In this document: positions 16,302 through 27,036 of the stretch, one piece after another
How the letters are laid out: every line of letters begins with the position of its first letter
Position numbering within the stretch: the first letter of the stretch is position 1
From: Streptomyces cadmiisoli
GTDB taxonomy: Bacteria > Actinomycetota > Actinomycetes > Streptomycetales > Streptomycetaceae
Direction of reading: 5' to 3'
NCBI RefSeq assembly: GCF_003261055.1
Contig: NZ_CP030073.1
Coordinates: 2,046,001-2,110,000, forward strand
Length of the DNA: 64,000 nucleotides
Made by a program: the position numbers and the translations under genes
Notes under the pieces: model-generated
What the model was told of the DNA's origin: nothing
The model's input: only the letters and a program-made list of their open reading frames with translations
Databases searched by the model: none

Positions 16302-17240
16302 ATGGGGGCAGGGCACGACCACGGGCACGGGCACGGCGCGCCGGTCACCGGTACGGCGGCCGCCGCCTACCGCGGCCGGCTGCGGGTGGCACTCGGCATC
16401 ACACTGACCGTGACGGTGGTCGAGATCGTCGGTGGTGTCCTCGCGGACTCCCTCGCGCTGATCGCGGACGCCGCGCACATGGCGACCGACGCGCTCGGCC
16501 TGGGCATGGCGCTGCTCGCGATCCACTTCGCCAACCTCCCGGCGAGCCGGAACCGCACGTTCGGACTCGCCCGCGCGGAGATCCTCGCCGCGCTCGCCAA
16601 CTGCCTGCTGCTGCTCGGCGTCGGCGGATACGTCCTGTACGAGGCGATCCAGCGGTTCATCACCCCGGCCGGCACCGAGGGCGGTCTGACCATCGTGTTC
16701 GGCCTGATCGGCCTGGTGGCGAACATGATCTCCCTCTCGCTGCTGATGCGCGGCCGGCGGGAGAGCCTGAACGTGCACGGCGCCTTCCTGGAGGTGGCGG
16801 CGGACGCGCTGGGCTCGGTGGCCGTGCTGATCTCCGCGACCGTGATCCTCACCACCGGCTGGCAGTACGCCGACCCGATCGCCTCGCTCGTGATCGGGCT
16901 GATGATCGTGCCGCGCACGCTGAAGCTGCTGCGCGAGACCCTCGACGTGCTGCTGGAGTCGGCCCCCAAGGGCGTCGACATGACGGAGGTGCGCTCGCAC
17001 ATGCTGGCGCTCGACGGCGTGGAGGAGGTGCACGACCTGCACGCCTGGACGATCACGTCGGGCATGCCGGTGCTGTCCGCGCACGTGGTGGTGCGCTCCG
17101 ACGTCCTGAACGCGATAGGGCACGAGAAAATGCTCCACGAGCTCCAGGGCTGCCTGGGCGACCACTTCGACGTGGAGCACTGCACCTTCCAGCTGGAACC
17201 GGGCGGGCACGCGGAGCACGAGGCGCGGCTCTGCCACTGA
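16302..17240 (+). CDS. Cation diffusion facilitator metal exporter (ZitB/CzcD type)
   Basis: A 312-residue inner-membrane antiporter that exports zinc or related divalent cations. The N terminus is His-rich (HDHGHGHG), and six membrane helices follow. The metal site is made by ADAAHMATD (helix 2, HxxxD) and AFLEVAADALGS (helix 5, where the equivalent His-Asp pair is reduced to one Asp plus HGAF just before it). The C-terminal cytosolic domain begins near VDMTEVRSHM and contains VHDLHAWTITSG, the usual dimerisation fold. The stop is followed by about 250 bases without a recognisable gene before idi. Confidence 0.92.
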   Translation: MGAGHDHGHGHGAPVTGTAAAAYRGRLRVALGITLTVTVVEIVGGVLADSLALIADAAHMATDALGLGMALLAIHFANLPASRNRTFGLARAEILAALANCLLLLGVGGYVLYEAIQRFITPAGTEGGLTIVFGLIGLVANMISLSLLMRGRRESLNVHGAFLEVAADALGSVAVLISATVILTTGWQYADPIASLVIGLMIVPRTLKLLRETLDVLLESAPKGVDMTEVRSHMLALDGVEEVHDLHAWTITSGMPVLSAHVVVRSDVLNAIGHEKMLHELQGCLGDHFDVEHCTFQLEPGGHAEHEARLCH

Positions 17241-17493
17241 CCCGGCGGCTCCGGCGGGCCGGGCTGCCACGGATCACGGCGCGCCCGGCCGGCCGGGCGG
17301 CGACGGAGCGCAGCGGTCCGCCGACCGGCGGCGTCCTCACCGTCGTACGCCCCGCCGCGGACGGTTCCCGCGCCGCCGCGCCGGGCACGATCACCTACCG
17401 GGCCCCTCTTCCGGTGCCGACGCGCCGCGAAGTGCCGGGAGTGCCGGATTCGTACGGCAGACTGGGGCCCGAGGAACGAGGCGAAGGATGGGT

Positions 17494-18087
17494 ATGCCGA
17501 TCACACCTGCCACCGCGACGCACAGCTCGTCGAACGGCACCACTGAAGCGGTCCTGCTGGAACTGGTCGACGAGCACGGCGTGACGATCGGCACCGCGGA
17601 GAAGCTGGCCGCCCACCAGGCGCCGGGCCAGCTGCACCGGGCGTTCTCGGTCTTCCTGTTCGACGAGCACGGCCGGCTGCTGCTCCAGCAGCGGGCGCTC
17701 GGCAAGTACCACTCCCCCGGTGTGTGGTCCAACACCTGCTGCGGTCATCCGTACCCGGGCGAGGCGCCCTTCGCGGCGGCGGCCCGGCGGACGTACGAGG
17801 AGCTCGGCATCTCGCCGTCGCTGCTCGCCGAGGCCGGCACGGTGCGCTACAACCACCCGGACCCGGCCTCCGGCCTGGTGGAGCAGGAGTACAACCACCT
17901 CTTCGTCGGCATGGTGCAGTCGCCGCTGCGGCCGGACCCGGAGGAGGTGCACGCCACGGCCTTCGTCACCCCGGCCGAGCTGGCGGAGCGAGCAGCGAAG
18001 GACACCTTCTCGGCGTGGTTCATGACGGTCCTGGACGCGGCCCGCCCCGCGATCAAGGAGCTGACCGGCCCGTCCGCGGGCTGGTGA
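17494..18087 (+). CDS. idi: Isopentenyl-diphosphate delta-isomerase, type 1
   Basis: A 197-residue Nudix-fold enzyme that interconverts isopentenyl and dimethylallyl diphosphate. The catalytic Cys is in WSNTCCGHPYPGE and the metal-binding and second active-site region in EYNHLFVG. The Nudix-like helix is AARRTYEELGI. I chose the ATG at 17494 (MPITPATATHSS) because AAGGA lies 7 bases upstream; an ATG 6 bases earlier overlaps that site. It supports the isoprenoid flow into the hopanoid operon 10 kb away. Its stop lies 3 bases from the stop of the convergent regulatory gene. Confidence 0.94.
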   Translation: MPITPATATHSSSNGTTEAVLLELVDEHGVTIGTAEKLAAHQAPGQLHRAFSVFLFDEHGRLLLQQRALGKYHSPGVWSNTCCGHPYPGEAPFAAAARRTYEELGISPSLLAEAGTVRYNHPDPASGLVEQEYNHLFVGMVQSPLRPDPEEVHATAFVTPAELAERAAKDTFSAWFMTVLDAARPAIKELTGPSAGW

Positions 18088-18090
18088 GCC

Positions 18091-18636
18091 TTACGGCAGC
18101 CGGGCCGGCCTGAACGGCAGGGCGGCCCAGATCACCTTGCCGCCGCTCGACGTGTGCTCGACGTCGCACACACCGCCCGCCTCGCGGGTGATCTCACGCA
18201 CCAGCAGCAGACCACGGCCGCCCGTCCGGCCGTGGTCGGCCTCCAGCGCGGTGGGCCGGTAGGGGTGGTTGTCCTCCACGGAGACCCGCACCCACTCGGC
18301 ACCCACGGCGACCTCCACGGCGAGCATCGGCGACAGCAGCGCCGCGTGCCGGACCGCGTTCGTGACCAGCTCCGAGACGATCAGCAGCAGGCCCTGGACC
18401 AGGTCGTCCGGGACCGGGACCCGCTGGCGGACCAGCAGGTCGCGCACCGCGTGCCGGGCCTGTGGGACCGAGGCGTCCACGGCCGGGGCGGTGAACCGCC
18501 ACACCCCTTCGAACGGCAGCGGACCGCGCGTCCCCGGTTCCACGGGTGCGTCCGTGCCGCCTTCTGGGCGTGGGGCGGGCCCGCGCCCTGGATTGTCCAT
18601 CGTCCGGTCGCCACCCTTGTGCTCGATTGTCACCAC
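18091..18636 (-). CDS. HATPase-domain regulatory protein (anti-sigma factor-like)
   Basis: A 181-residue protein of the Streptomyces RsbW-like ATP-binding family. The Bergerat-fold signatures are LLLIVSELVTNAVRHA (N box), VRVSVEDNHP (G1) and GRTGGRGLLLVREI (G2). About 45 N-terminal residues are Pro/Gly-rich linker. Such proteins usually sequester a sigma factor or act as stand-alone kinases of anti-anti-sigma proteins. No STAS partner or sigma factor gene is adjacent, so the target is unknown. Start uncertain: the GTG at 18636 gives the full frame and an ATG at 18600 (MDNPGRG) is an alternative. Confidence 0.82.
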   Translation of the reverse strand: MVTIEHKGGDRTMDNPGRGPAPRPEGGTDAPVEPGTRGPLPFEGVWRFTAPAVDASVPQARHAVRDLLVRQRVPVPDDLVQGLLLIVSELVTNAVRHAALLSPMLAVEVAVGAEWVRVSVEDNHPYRPTALEADHGRTGGRGLLLVREITREAGGVCDVEHTSSGGKVIWAALPFRPARLP

Positions 18637-18989
18637 ACGTCGAGTGTTGGTAACGGGGCACTGCGCGCCGGAGAACTGAACACAAGTCAGCTGTTATCGA
18701 GCGCTTCTGACCGTTGGCGTATGACACGGTCAGTTGTGGGACTGCTCCTGTCTGACTCGTGCGGACTTTGCGAACTCTTCGGGTTGTACGGGTTTGACGG
18801 CGCCCACTTCGGCGTCCCTGGTGGCGCCGTCTTCGGCGTCCCGGTGGCGCCCTCTGCCGCGTCCCCGACGGCATCCCGTGCCACGCACCCTCCCGGCGTC
18901 CCCGTCGGCGTCGCCGGGCCGTGCGTGGCGGCCGGGCGGCAGCACCCTCGTCGATCGCGGCGAGACACCGTGCGGCTAGCATCCCGCGC
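18637..18989. repeat. Intergenic region with a tandem imperfect repeat
   Basis: About 350 bases between divergent genes. A 21-22 base unit, CTTCGGCGTCCC followed by GGTGGCGCC, occurs twice in tandem (18807-18828 and 18831-18851) within a stretch rich in GGCGTCCC copies up to about 18910. A minus-strand frame through it reads repeated PPGTPK-like turns, but it has no start signal or known homology. The part next to 18660-18740 is AT-richer and probably holds the promoter of the HATPase gene. Confidence 0.45.
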
Positions 18990-19787
18990 ATGAACGCCCA
19001 GCTGTCGCACCATGTCGCCGACTCGGTGGCCACCGTCGTGATCGACCATCCGGCGAAGCGCAACGCGATGACCGCCGCGATGTGGCGGGCGCTGCCGGAG
19101 CTGCTGGGCACCCTGGCCGCCGATCCGCGGGTGCGGGCGCTGGTCCTGACGGGGGCGGGCGGCACGTTCTGCGCCGGGGCGGACATCTCGACGCTGCGGG
19201 AGTCACCCGAGGAGGCGCAGCGGCTCGCGGTCCGGGCCGAGGAGGAGCTCGCCGCGTTCCCCAAGCCGACGCTGGCGGCGATCCGCGGGCACTGCGTGGG
19301 CGGCGGGGCCCAGCTCGCGGCGGCCTGCGATCTGCGGTTCGCCGAGCAGGGTGCGCTGTTCGGGGTCACGCCGGCGAAGCTCGGGATCGTGTATCCGGCC
19401 TCCGCCACCCGGCGCCTGACGGCCCTGGTCGGTCCGGCGACCGCCAAGTACCTGCTGTTCTCCGGCGAGTTGATCGACAGCGAACGGGCGTTGCGCACGG
19501 GCCTGGTGGACGAGGTGCTTCCCGGGGCCGCGCTCGACGAGCGGGTCGCGGAGTTCACCCGGATCCTCGTGTCCCGCTCGCAGCTGACGCAGGCGGCGGC
19601 GAAGGAGTTCACCGCCGGACGCGCCGACCGGGACGCGTACTGGAGCGAGCAGGCGCGCACCGGTGACGACACCGCGGAGGGGGTCGCCGCGTTCCTGGAG
19701 CGCAGGGCGCCCCGCTTCACCTGGACGGCGCCGGCACCGCACTCCGAGCGCGACGACAGGCGGCCGGCCCTTCAGGAACCTTCCTGA
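18990..19787 (+). CDS. Enoyl-CoA hydratase/isomerase family protein
   Basis: A 265-residue crotonase-fold enzyme. The oxyanion-hole segments are AGADISTLRESP and AIRGHCVGGGAQLAAACDLR (about 95-115), and the C-terminal part has GVTPAKLGIVYPASATRRLT. Of the two crotonase catalytic Glu positions, the first (after GGG) is Gln here (GGGAQL) and the second region is LGIVYP, so it may be an isomerase or another crotonase reaction, not a classical hydratase. The ATG at 18990 follows CATCCCGCGC with no clear ribosome site and may be nearly leaderless. It stands alone. Confidence 0.85.
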   Translation: MNAQLSHHVADSVATVVIDHPAKRNAMTAAMWRALPELLGTLAADPRVRALVLTGAGGTFCAGADISTLRESPEEAQRLAVRAEEELAAFPKPTLAAIRGHCVGGGAQLAAACDLRFAEQGALFGVTPAKLGIVYPASATRRLTALVGPATAKYLLFSGELIDSERALRTGLVDEVLPGAALDERVAEFTRILVSRSQLTQAAAKEFTAGRADRDAYWSEQARTGDDTAEGVAAFLERRAPRFTWTAPAPHSERDDRRPALQEPS

Positions 19788-20039
19788 CCGTCCCCTGCCC
19801 TGCTCGCCCTGCTCCCGCCCGTCCTCCCCTCCTGATGTCGCCCGGTCCGCCCGGCACCGCGGAGCGGACTCCACGCGCGCGTGTCGTCCGTCCGTGCATG
19901 ACGGGCGACCGGGTGAGGTACCCGGAGACCGCCCGGCCGCCGCAAGCGACCCGTCCGGCAGACGGAGCAATCCGACGGACCGGGTATCCGGGACCGAGGG
20001 CCGACGAAGACGGTCGACACAGACGAGAGGGGATTCGAC

Positions 20040-20177
20040 GTGTTGCGAGCCGTCCTGGATGTGCTGCGCCGGATCGGCGGTGCCGTGGCCACCGTCGTGA
20101 CGCTGCCCTTCCGTGCACTGGCCCGCCTGTTCGGCGGCGCCTCGGGGTCCGCACGGCGCGGAGCGCGACATGTGTGA
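20040..20177 (+). CDS. LPFR-motif small protein
   Basis: A 45-residue protein starting at a GTG with GAGAGGGG 8 bases upstream. It reads LRAVLDVLRRIGGAVATVVT, then LPFRALARLFGGASG and a basic tail. The central LPFR and the amphipathic hydrophobic helix match a small conserved Streptomyces family known by that motif (from memory). It is probably membrane-associated. Function unknown. It lies 100 bases before tex on the same strand and was too short for ordinary ORF calling. Confidence 0.78.
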   Translation: MLRAVLDVLRRIGGAVATVVTLPFRALARLFGGASGSARRGARHV

Positions 20178-20277
20178 CCGAGGCGCGCCTCGCCGCAATC
20201 GTGCCCTGGTCCCCCACTGTCGGTGACACCTGCCACAATTGCCGCGCAACCCGAAGTTGAGAAGGCGGTACGGGATC

Positions 20278-22659
<2,382 letters not shown>

Positions 22660-22668
22660 GACCCACGG

Positions 22669-22702
22669 GCCCGGCCCCCGTCCGTTTGCGGGGGCCGGGC
22701 CG
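22669..22702 (+). terminator. Hairpin after tex
   Basis: A perfect 13-bp G/C stem (22669-22681 with 22690-22702) closes an 8-base loop containing TTT. It starts 9 bases past the tex stop. Confidence 0.8.
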
Positions 22703-22724
22703 CCCTCACTCGTAGGCTGGCCGC

Positions 22725-23294
22725 ATGACCACTTCGCGTGCGCTCACCTGGAACGTCACCGCCGCCCACGGCTACGAGACCGCCTGGGTCGACTGCGACG
22801 GCGGAACACTGCGGGCCCGGGGCCGGGCGGTCGGCACGACCCCGGCGCCCTACTGGATCTCCTACGAGCTCGAAACCGGCGAGGACCGTGTGACCCGGCG
22901 GCTTCGGGTGATCGCGGAGACCTCGGACCACACCCGCTCCCTCGATCTGCGGCACGACGGGCACGGCACCTGGACCGCGGACGGGGCGCCGGTGCCCCAG
23001 GTCGACGGGGCGCTCGACTGCGATCTGGCGTTGTGCCCTCTGACCAACACCATGCCGGTGCTCCGGCACGGTCTGCACCGGTCGGGCGGCACCCGCAGTT
23101 TCCTGATGGCCTGGGTGTCCGTGCCCGACCTGGCCGTGCGGCCGTCGCCGCAGACCTACACCTATCTCGCGCCGACCGACGGCGGCTCACGCGTGGGCTT
23201 CGCCTCGGGTGACTTCCGCAGCGAGCTGGAGTTCGACACGGAAGGGTTCGTCGTCGACTACCCGGGGCTGGCGACCCGGCTGACTCCTCGCTAA
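22725..23294 (+). CDS. Putative glycolipid-binding domain protein
   Basis: A 189-residue protein matching, from memory, the putative glycolipid-binding family (formerly DUF1089). Family features are the opening LTWNVTAAHGYETAWVDCDG, the WISYELE segment, LDCDLALCPLTNTMPVLRHG, and the late TYTYLAPTDGG followed by ELEFDTEGFVVDYPGLATRL. It has no signal peptide and no membrane segment. The biochemical role is unproven. Its stop overlaps the stop of the convergent ABC-F gene by 4 bases. Confidence 0.82.
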   Translation: MTTSRALTWNVTAAHGYETAWVDCDGGTLRARGRAVGTTPAPYWISYELETGEDRVTRRLRVIAETSDHTRSLDLRHDGHGTWTADGAPVPQVDGALDCDLALCPLTNTMPVLRHGLHRSGGTRSFLMAWVSVPDLAVRPSPQTYTYLAPTDGGSRVGFASGDFRSELEFDTEGFVVDYPGLATRLTPR

Positions 23295-24931
23295 CGCTCC
23301 GTCACCTTGCCGTCGGCGACCTCCAGGCGACGTGTCACCCGGACCGCGTCCAGCATCCGGCGGTCGTGGGTGACCAGCAGCAGCGTGCCGGTGTAGGCGT
23401 CGAGAGCCGACTCCAGCTGCTCGATCGCGGGCAGATCGAGGTGGTTGGTGGGCTCGTCGAGGACGAGGAGGTTGACGCCCCTGCCCTGGAGCAGGGCGAG
23501 GGCGGCACGGGTGCGTTCACCCGGCGACAGACCGGCCGCGGGCCGCAGCACATGGTCGGACTTCAGCCCGAACTTGGCCAGCAGCGTGCGGACCTCGACC
23601 GGTTCGGTGTCCGGAACCGCCGCGCCGAACACGTCCAGCAGCGGCTCGGAGCCGTGGAACAGCTTGCGGGCCTGGTCGACCTCGCCGACCTGGACTCCGG
23701 AGCCGAGGGCGGCGTGCCCGGCGTCCAGGGGAACCCGGCCGAGCAGGGCGCCCAGGAGGGTCGACTTGCCGGCCCCGTTGGCGCCGGTGACGGCGACCCG
23801 GTCCGCCCAGTCGATCTGGAGGCCGACGGGGCCGAGCACGAAGTCACCGCGCCGGACCTCGGCGTCACGCAGGGTGGCGACGACCGCCCCGGACCGGGGC
23901 GCGGTGGCGATCTCCATCCGCAGCTCCCACTCCTTGCGGGGCTCCTCGACCACCTCCAGCCGTTCGATCATGCGCTGGGTCTGGCGGGCCTTCGCGGCCT
24001 GCTTCTCACTGGCCTCGCTGCGGAACTTGCGGCCGATCTTGTCGTTGTCGTTGCCCGCCTTGCGCCGGGCGTTCTTCACGCCCTTGTCCATCCAGGAGCG
24101 CTGGGTCTGCGCCCGTTCCTGGAGAGCGGTCCGCTTGTCGGCGTACTCCTCGTAGTCCTCGCGGGCGTGCCGACGGGCCACCTCGCGCTCCTCCAGGTAG
24201 GCGGCGTAGCCGCCGCCGTAGAGGTTGATCCGGCCCTGGGCGAGGTCGAGTTCCAGGACCTTGGTGACCGTGCGGGTGAGGAACTCGCGGTCGTGGCTGA
24301 CGACGACCGTCCCGGCGCGCAGGCCGCCGACGAAGCGTTCGAGCCGCTCCAGGCCGTCCAGGTCGAGGTCGTTGGTCGGCTCGTCGAGCAGGAAGACGTC
24401 GTAGCGGGAGAGCAGCAGGGAGGCGAGACCGGCGCGCGCGGCCTGGCCGCCGGACAGCGAGGTCATCGCCTGGTCGAGTCCGACGGCCAGGCCGAGCGAG
24501 TCGGCGACCTCCTCGGCCCGCTCGTCGAGATCGGCGCCGCCGAGGTCGAGCCAGCGCTCCAGGGCGGCGGCGTAGGCGTCGTCGGCGCCGGGTGCTGAGT
24601 CGACCAGCGCCTGGGTGGCCTCGTCCATGACCCGCTGGGCCTCGGCGACACCGGTACGGCGGGCCAGGAACTCCCGCACCGACTCCCCGGGCCTGCGCTC
24701 CGGCTCCTGCGGCAGGTGCCCGACCGTCGCGGTCGCCGGGGACAGCCGCAGCTCGCCGCCCTCCGGTGTGTCGAGCCCGGCGAGCAGGCGCAGCAGGGTG
24801 GACTTGCCCGCGCCGTTGGCGCCGACGAGCCCGATCACGTCGCCGGGCGCGACGACCAGGTCGAGGTCCGCGAACAGGACACGGTCGCCGTGGCCGGCGG
24901 ACAGGTTCTTGGCGACGAGGGTGGCAGTCAT
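23291..24931 (-). CDS. ABC-F family ATPase
   Basis: A 546-residue soluble protein with two ABC domains and no membrane segments. Walker A motifs are GANGAGKST (about 37 and again near 370), signatures LSGGQAARA and LSPGERTRA, Walker B FLLDEPTNDLD and LVLDEPTNHLD. The linker between domains is highly charged with an Arg/Lys-rich helix pair (MDKGVKNARRKAGNDNDKIG), as in ribosome-associated ABC-F proteins. Such proteins bind the ribosomal E site; this one lacks a structured leader like that of the second ABC-F gene at 45227, so it is more likely a housekeeping type. Confidence 0.9.
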   Translation of the reverse strand: MTATLVAKNLSAGHGDRVLFADLDLVVAPGDVIGLVGANGAGKSTLLRLLAGLDTPEGGELRLSPATATVGHLPQEPERRPGESVREFLARRTGVAEAQRVMDEATQALVDSAPGADDAYAAALERWLDLGGADLDERAEEVADSLGLAVGLDQAMTSLSGGQAARAGLASLLLSRYDVFLLDEPTNDLDLDGLERLERFVGGLRAGTVVVSHDREFLTRTVTKVLELDLAQGRINLYGGGYAAYLEEREVARRHAREDYEEYADKRTALQERAQTQRSWMDKGVKNARRKAGNDNDKIGRKFRSEASEKQAAKARQTQRMIERLEVVEEPRKEWELRMEIATAPRSGAVVATLRDAEVRRGDFVLGPVGLQIDWADRVAVTGANGAGKSTLLGALLGRVPLDAGHAALGSGVQVGEVDQARKLFHGSEPLLDVFGAAVPDTEPVEVRTLLAKFGLKSDHVLRPAAGLSPGERTRAALALLQGRGVNLLVLDEPTNHLDLPAIEQLESALDAYTGTLLLVTHDRRMLDAVRVTRRLEVADGKVTER

Positions 24932-24980
24932 CAGACCGTCGATCCTAACGGCCCGGCGGTGCCGCGGTCGCCCCGTGCCC

Positions 24981-26003
24981 TCACCGGGCCATCGCCTCCA
25001 CCAGCACGCTTCCCGCCGTCCGCGCCACCACGAAGGACTCCCCCTTCACGGCCTTGGCGTCCAGGGCGATGCGGTGCCGGCCGGCTTCGAGCAGGCCGTC
25101 GAACACCTCGTGGGAGTGGGCGCGGGCGAGCCGGTCGAGGCGGTACGCGGTGAGGCGGACCCGGCAGGCGGAGGTGACCTCCACACCCGCCTCGCCGTCG
25201 GCGGCGACCAGGCGGGTGAGGCGGCGCTGCTCCACCGGGCTGCGGTCGAGGGCGTGTTCGATCTGGGCGACCAGGAGCGGGACGATCGGGGCCAGCCCCT
25301 CGACCTCGGGCACGTCGACCCCGGCACGCCGGAAGGCTTGCCGGACGGCGGCGCGCTGCTCCCGGCCGACGCCGCGGCCGAAGGCGACGGCGCCGTAGCC
25401 GCGCAGTTCGTCGGGCGGTACGCCGTCGGCGTCCTGGGCGATGTCGGCGCCGATGCCGATGGTGCGCAGGGCGGCGGCGAGCTTGGCGAGCAGGGCGACG
25501 CGGGCGCCGATCAGCAGGACCCGGCGTCGGCTGCCGGGGCCGTCACCGTTCAGCAGGGAGCTCAGCGCCGTGCGGTACTCCTCGCCGTGGAAGCGGAACG
25601 GGCCGATGCCGTGGTAGCCGTTGAGGTCCAGGTCGACGTGTTCGTCCGTCTGCCAGGCGAAGTCCCGCCACACGTAGTCGTCGTCGGCCCGGTCGATGAC
25701 CGCGGTCACCGCTCCGCAGCCGAGGTCGGCGCAGTCGGGGCAGCCGTAGATGACGTACCGCCCCTGCGGCAACGGGGCGTCGGCCTCCAGCAGCAGGCTG
25801 CGCACCTGGGCGGTGAAGATGGCGGGCGGGATGTCGGAGGCGAGGGGTGAGACGGCGTCCAGGTCGGACAGCTGGAACAGCAGGGGGCGTCCGTCGACGA
25901 CGAAGTCCACGAAGTCCCGGTGGACCTGGTAGCCACCGTCTGCGAGAACTTCACCGGCACGCATCGCCGGTGCCAGGCCGAAGGTCGCGTACGCGGCACA
26001 CAT
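24981..26003 (-). CDS. Conserved protein of unknown function, possible oxidoreductase
   Basis: A 340-residue protein that I do not recognise with confidence. Residues 1-150 form one domain ending with YGCPDCADLGCGAVTAVI, a Cys-rich stretch that could bind metal. Around 175-210 there is a Rossmann-like segment RVLLIGARVALLAKLAAALR followed by IGADIAQDAD. The rest is acidic and helical. Streptomyces relatives are, from memory, named only oxidoreductase, without evidence. The start is the ATG at 26003 (MCAAYATFGLAPAMRAGEVL); a long open frame upstream is antisense to the flavoprotein gene. It is divergent from that gene with 66 bases between. Confidence 0.6.
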   Translation of the reverse strand: MCAAYATFGLAPAMRAGEVLADGGYQVHRDFVDFVVDGRPLLFQLSDLDAVSPLASDIPPAIFTAQVRSLLLEADAPLPQGRYVIYGCPDCADLGCGAVTAVIDRADDDYVWRDFAWQTDEHVDLDLNGYHGIGPFRFHGEEYRTALSSLLNGDGPGSRRRVLLIGARVALLAKLAAALRTIGIGADIAQDADGVPPDELRGYGAVAFGRGVGREQRAAVRQAFRRAGVDVPEVEGLAPIVPLLVAQIEHALDRSPVEQRRLTRLVAADGEAGVEVTSACRVRLTAYRLDRLARAHSHEVFDGLLEAGRHRIALDAKAVKGESFVVARTAGSVLVEAMAR

Positions 26004-26069
26004 GATGTGAGTATCCCCAGAGTGACGCCGCTGTGAGCACGGCATGACACATTCCGCTACGGTCCCGGC

Positions 26070-27035
26070 GTGAACAGTGACCTGAGGGGCGATGTGGTCG
26101 TCGTCGGCGGAGGCGTCGTCGGGCTGACCACGGCGGTGCTGCTGGCCGAGCGCGGCCTGCGGGTACGGGTGTGGACACGGGAGCCCGTCGAGCGGACCAC
26201 CTCGGCGGTTGCGGGCGCGCTGTGGTGGCCGTACCGGATCGAGCCGGAGGCCTCGGCGCGCGCGTGGGCGCTGCGCTCGCTCGACGTGTACGGGGAGTTG
26301 GCCGGGCGGCCCGAGGTGACCGGCGTACGCATGGTCGAAGGAGTAATGGGCGGGACGGATCCGGACGCGGTGGGCAGCTGGACGGCGGGCCGCCTGCCGG
26401 GGATGCGGGCGGCCACCGCGGCGGAGTTCGCCGGTCCGGCGGGGCTGTGGGCCCGGCTGCCGCTGATCGACATGTCGGTCCATCTGCCCTGGCTGCGCGG
26501 GCGCCTCGAGGCGGCGGGCGGAACGGTGCAGGAGCGCGCGGTGTCGGCGCTCGCGCAGGCCGACGCGCCGGTCGTGGTCAACTGCACGGGGCTGGGGGCG
26601 CGCGAGCTGGTGCCGGACCCGGCGGTGCGGCCGGTGCGCGGGCAGTTGGTGGTGGTGGAGAACCCCGGAATCCGCACCTGGCTCGTCACCGAGGACCCGG
26701 CGGGTGAGATGGCGTACGTCTTCCCGCACCCGCGGCGGGTGGTACTGGGTGGCACGGCGGAGGAGGACGCGTGGTCGCCGCGGCCGGATCCGGCGGTGGC
26801 CGAGGCGATCGTACGGCGGTGCGCGGCGCTGCGGCCGGAGCTCGCCGGGGCGCGGATCCTGGAGCACCGCGTCGGGCTCCGCCCGGTGCGCGACACGGTG
26901 CGGCTGGAGCGGGATTCGCTGCCGGACGGCCGGGTGCTGGTGCACAACTACGGCCACGGGGGCGGCGGCGTGACCGTGGCGTGGGGGTGCGCGCGGGAGG
27001 CGGCCGGGCTGGTGGCCGCGGCCGCCTCCGGGTGA
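26070..27035 (+). CDS. D-amino-acid oxidase-like FAD-dependent oxidoreductase
   Basis: A 321-residue flavoprotein. The FAD motif VVVVGGGVVGLTTAVLLAERG starts at residue 9 (GxGxxG). AGALWWPYRIEP near 48 is typical of D-amino-acid oxidases, and the C-terminal signature VLVHNYGHGGGGVTVAWGCA (about 293-312) matches the family. The reaction would be oxidative deamination of a D-amino acid with H2O2 release; substrate is not readable. The start is a GTG at 26070 with no clear ribosome site. It ends 1 base from the stop of the convergent secreted hydrolase gene. Confidence 0.88.
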   Translation: MNSDLRGDVVVVGGGVVGLTTAVLLAERGLRVRVWTREPVERTTSAVAGALWWPYRIEPEASARAWALRSLDVYGELAGRPEVTGVRMVEGVMGGTDPDAVGSWTAGRLPGMRAATAAEFAGPAGLWARLPLIDMSVHLPWLRGRLEAAGGTVQERAVSALAQADAPVVVNCTGLGARELVPDPAVRPVRGQLVVVENPGIRTWLVTEDPAGEMAYVFPHPRRVVLGGTAEEDAWSPRPDPAVAEAIVRRCAALRPELAGARILEHRVGLRPVRDTVRLERDSLPDGRVLVHNYGHGGGGVTVAWGCAREAAGLVAAAASG

Positions 27036-27036
27036 G

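Noticed and set aside
17241-17493. Open frames between the CDF gene and idi
   Set aside because: They lack ribosome sites and known domains; composition is not distinguishable from non-coding high-GC DNA.
18687-19049. Minus-strand frame with PPGTPK-like repeats over the intergenic region
   Set aside because: The apparent motif comes from tandem DNA repeats. There is no start signal and it overlaps the enoyl-CoA hydratase start on the other strand.
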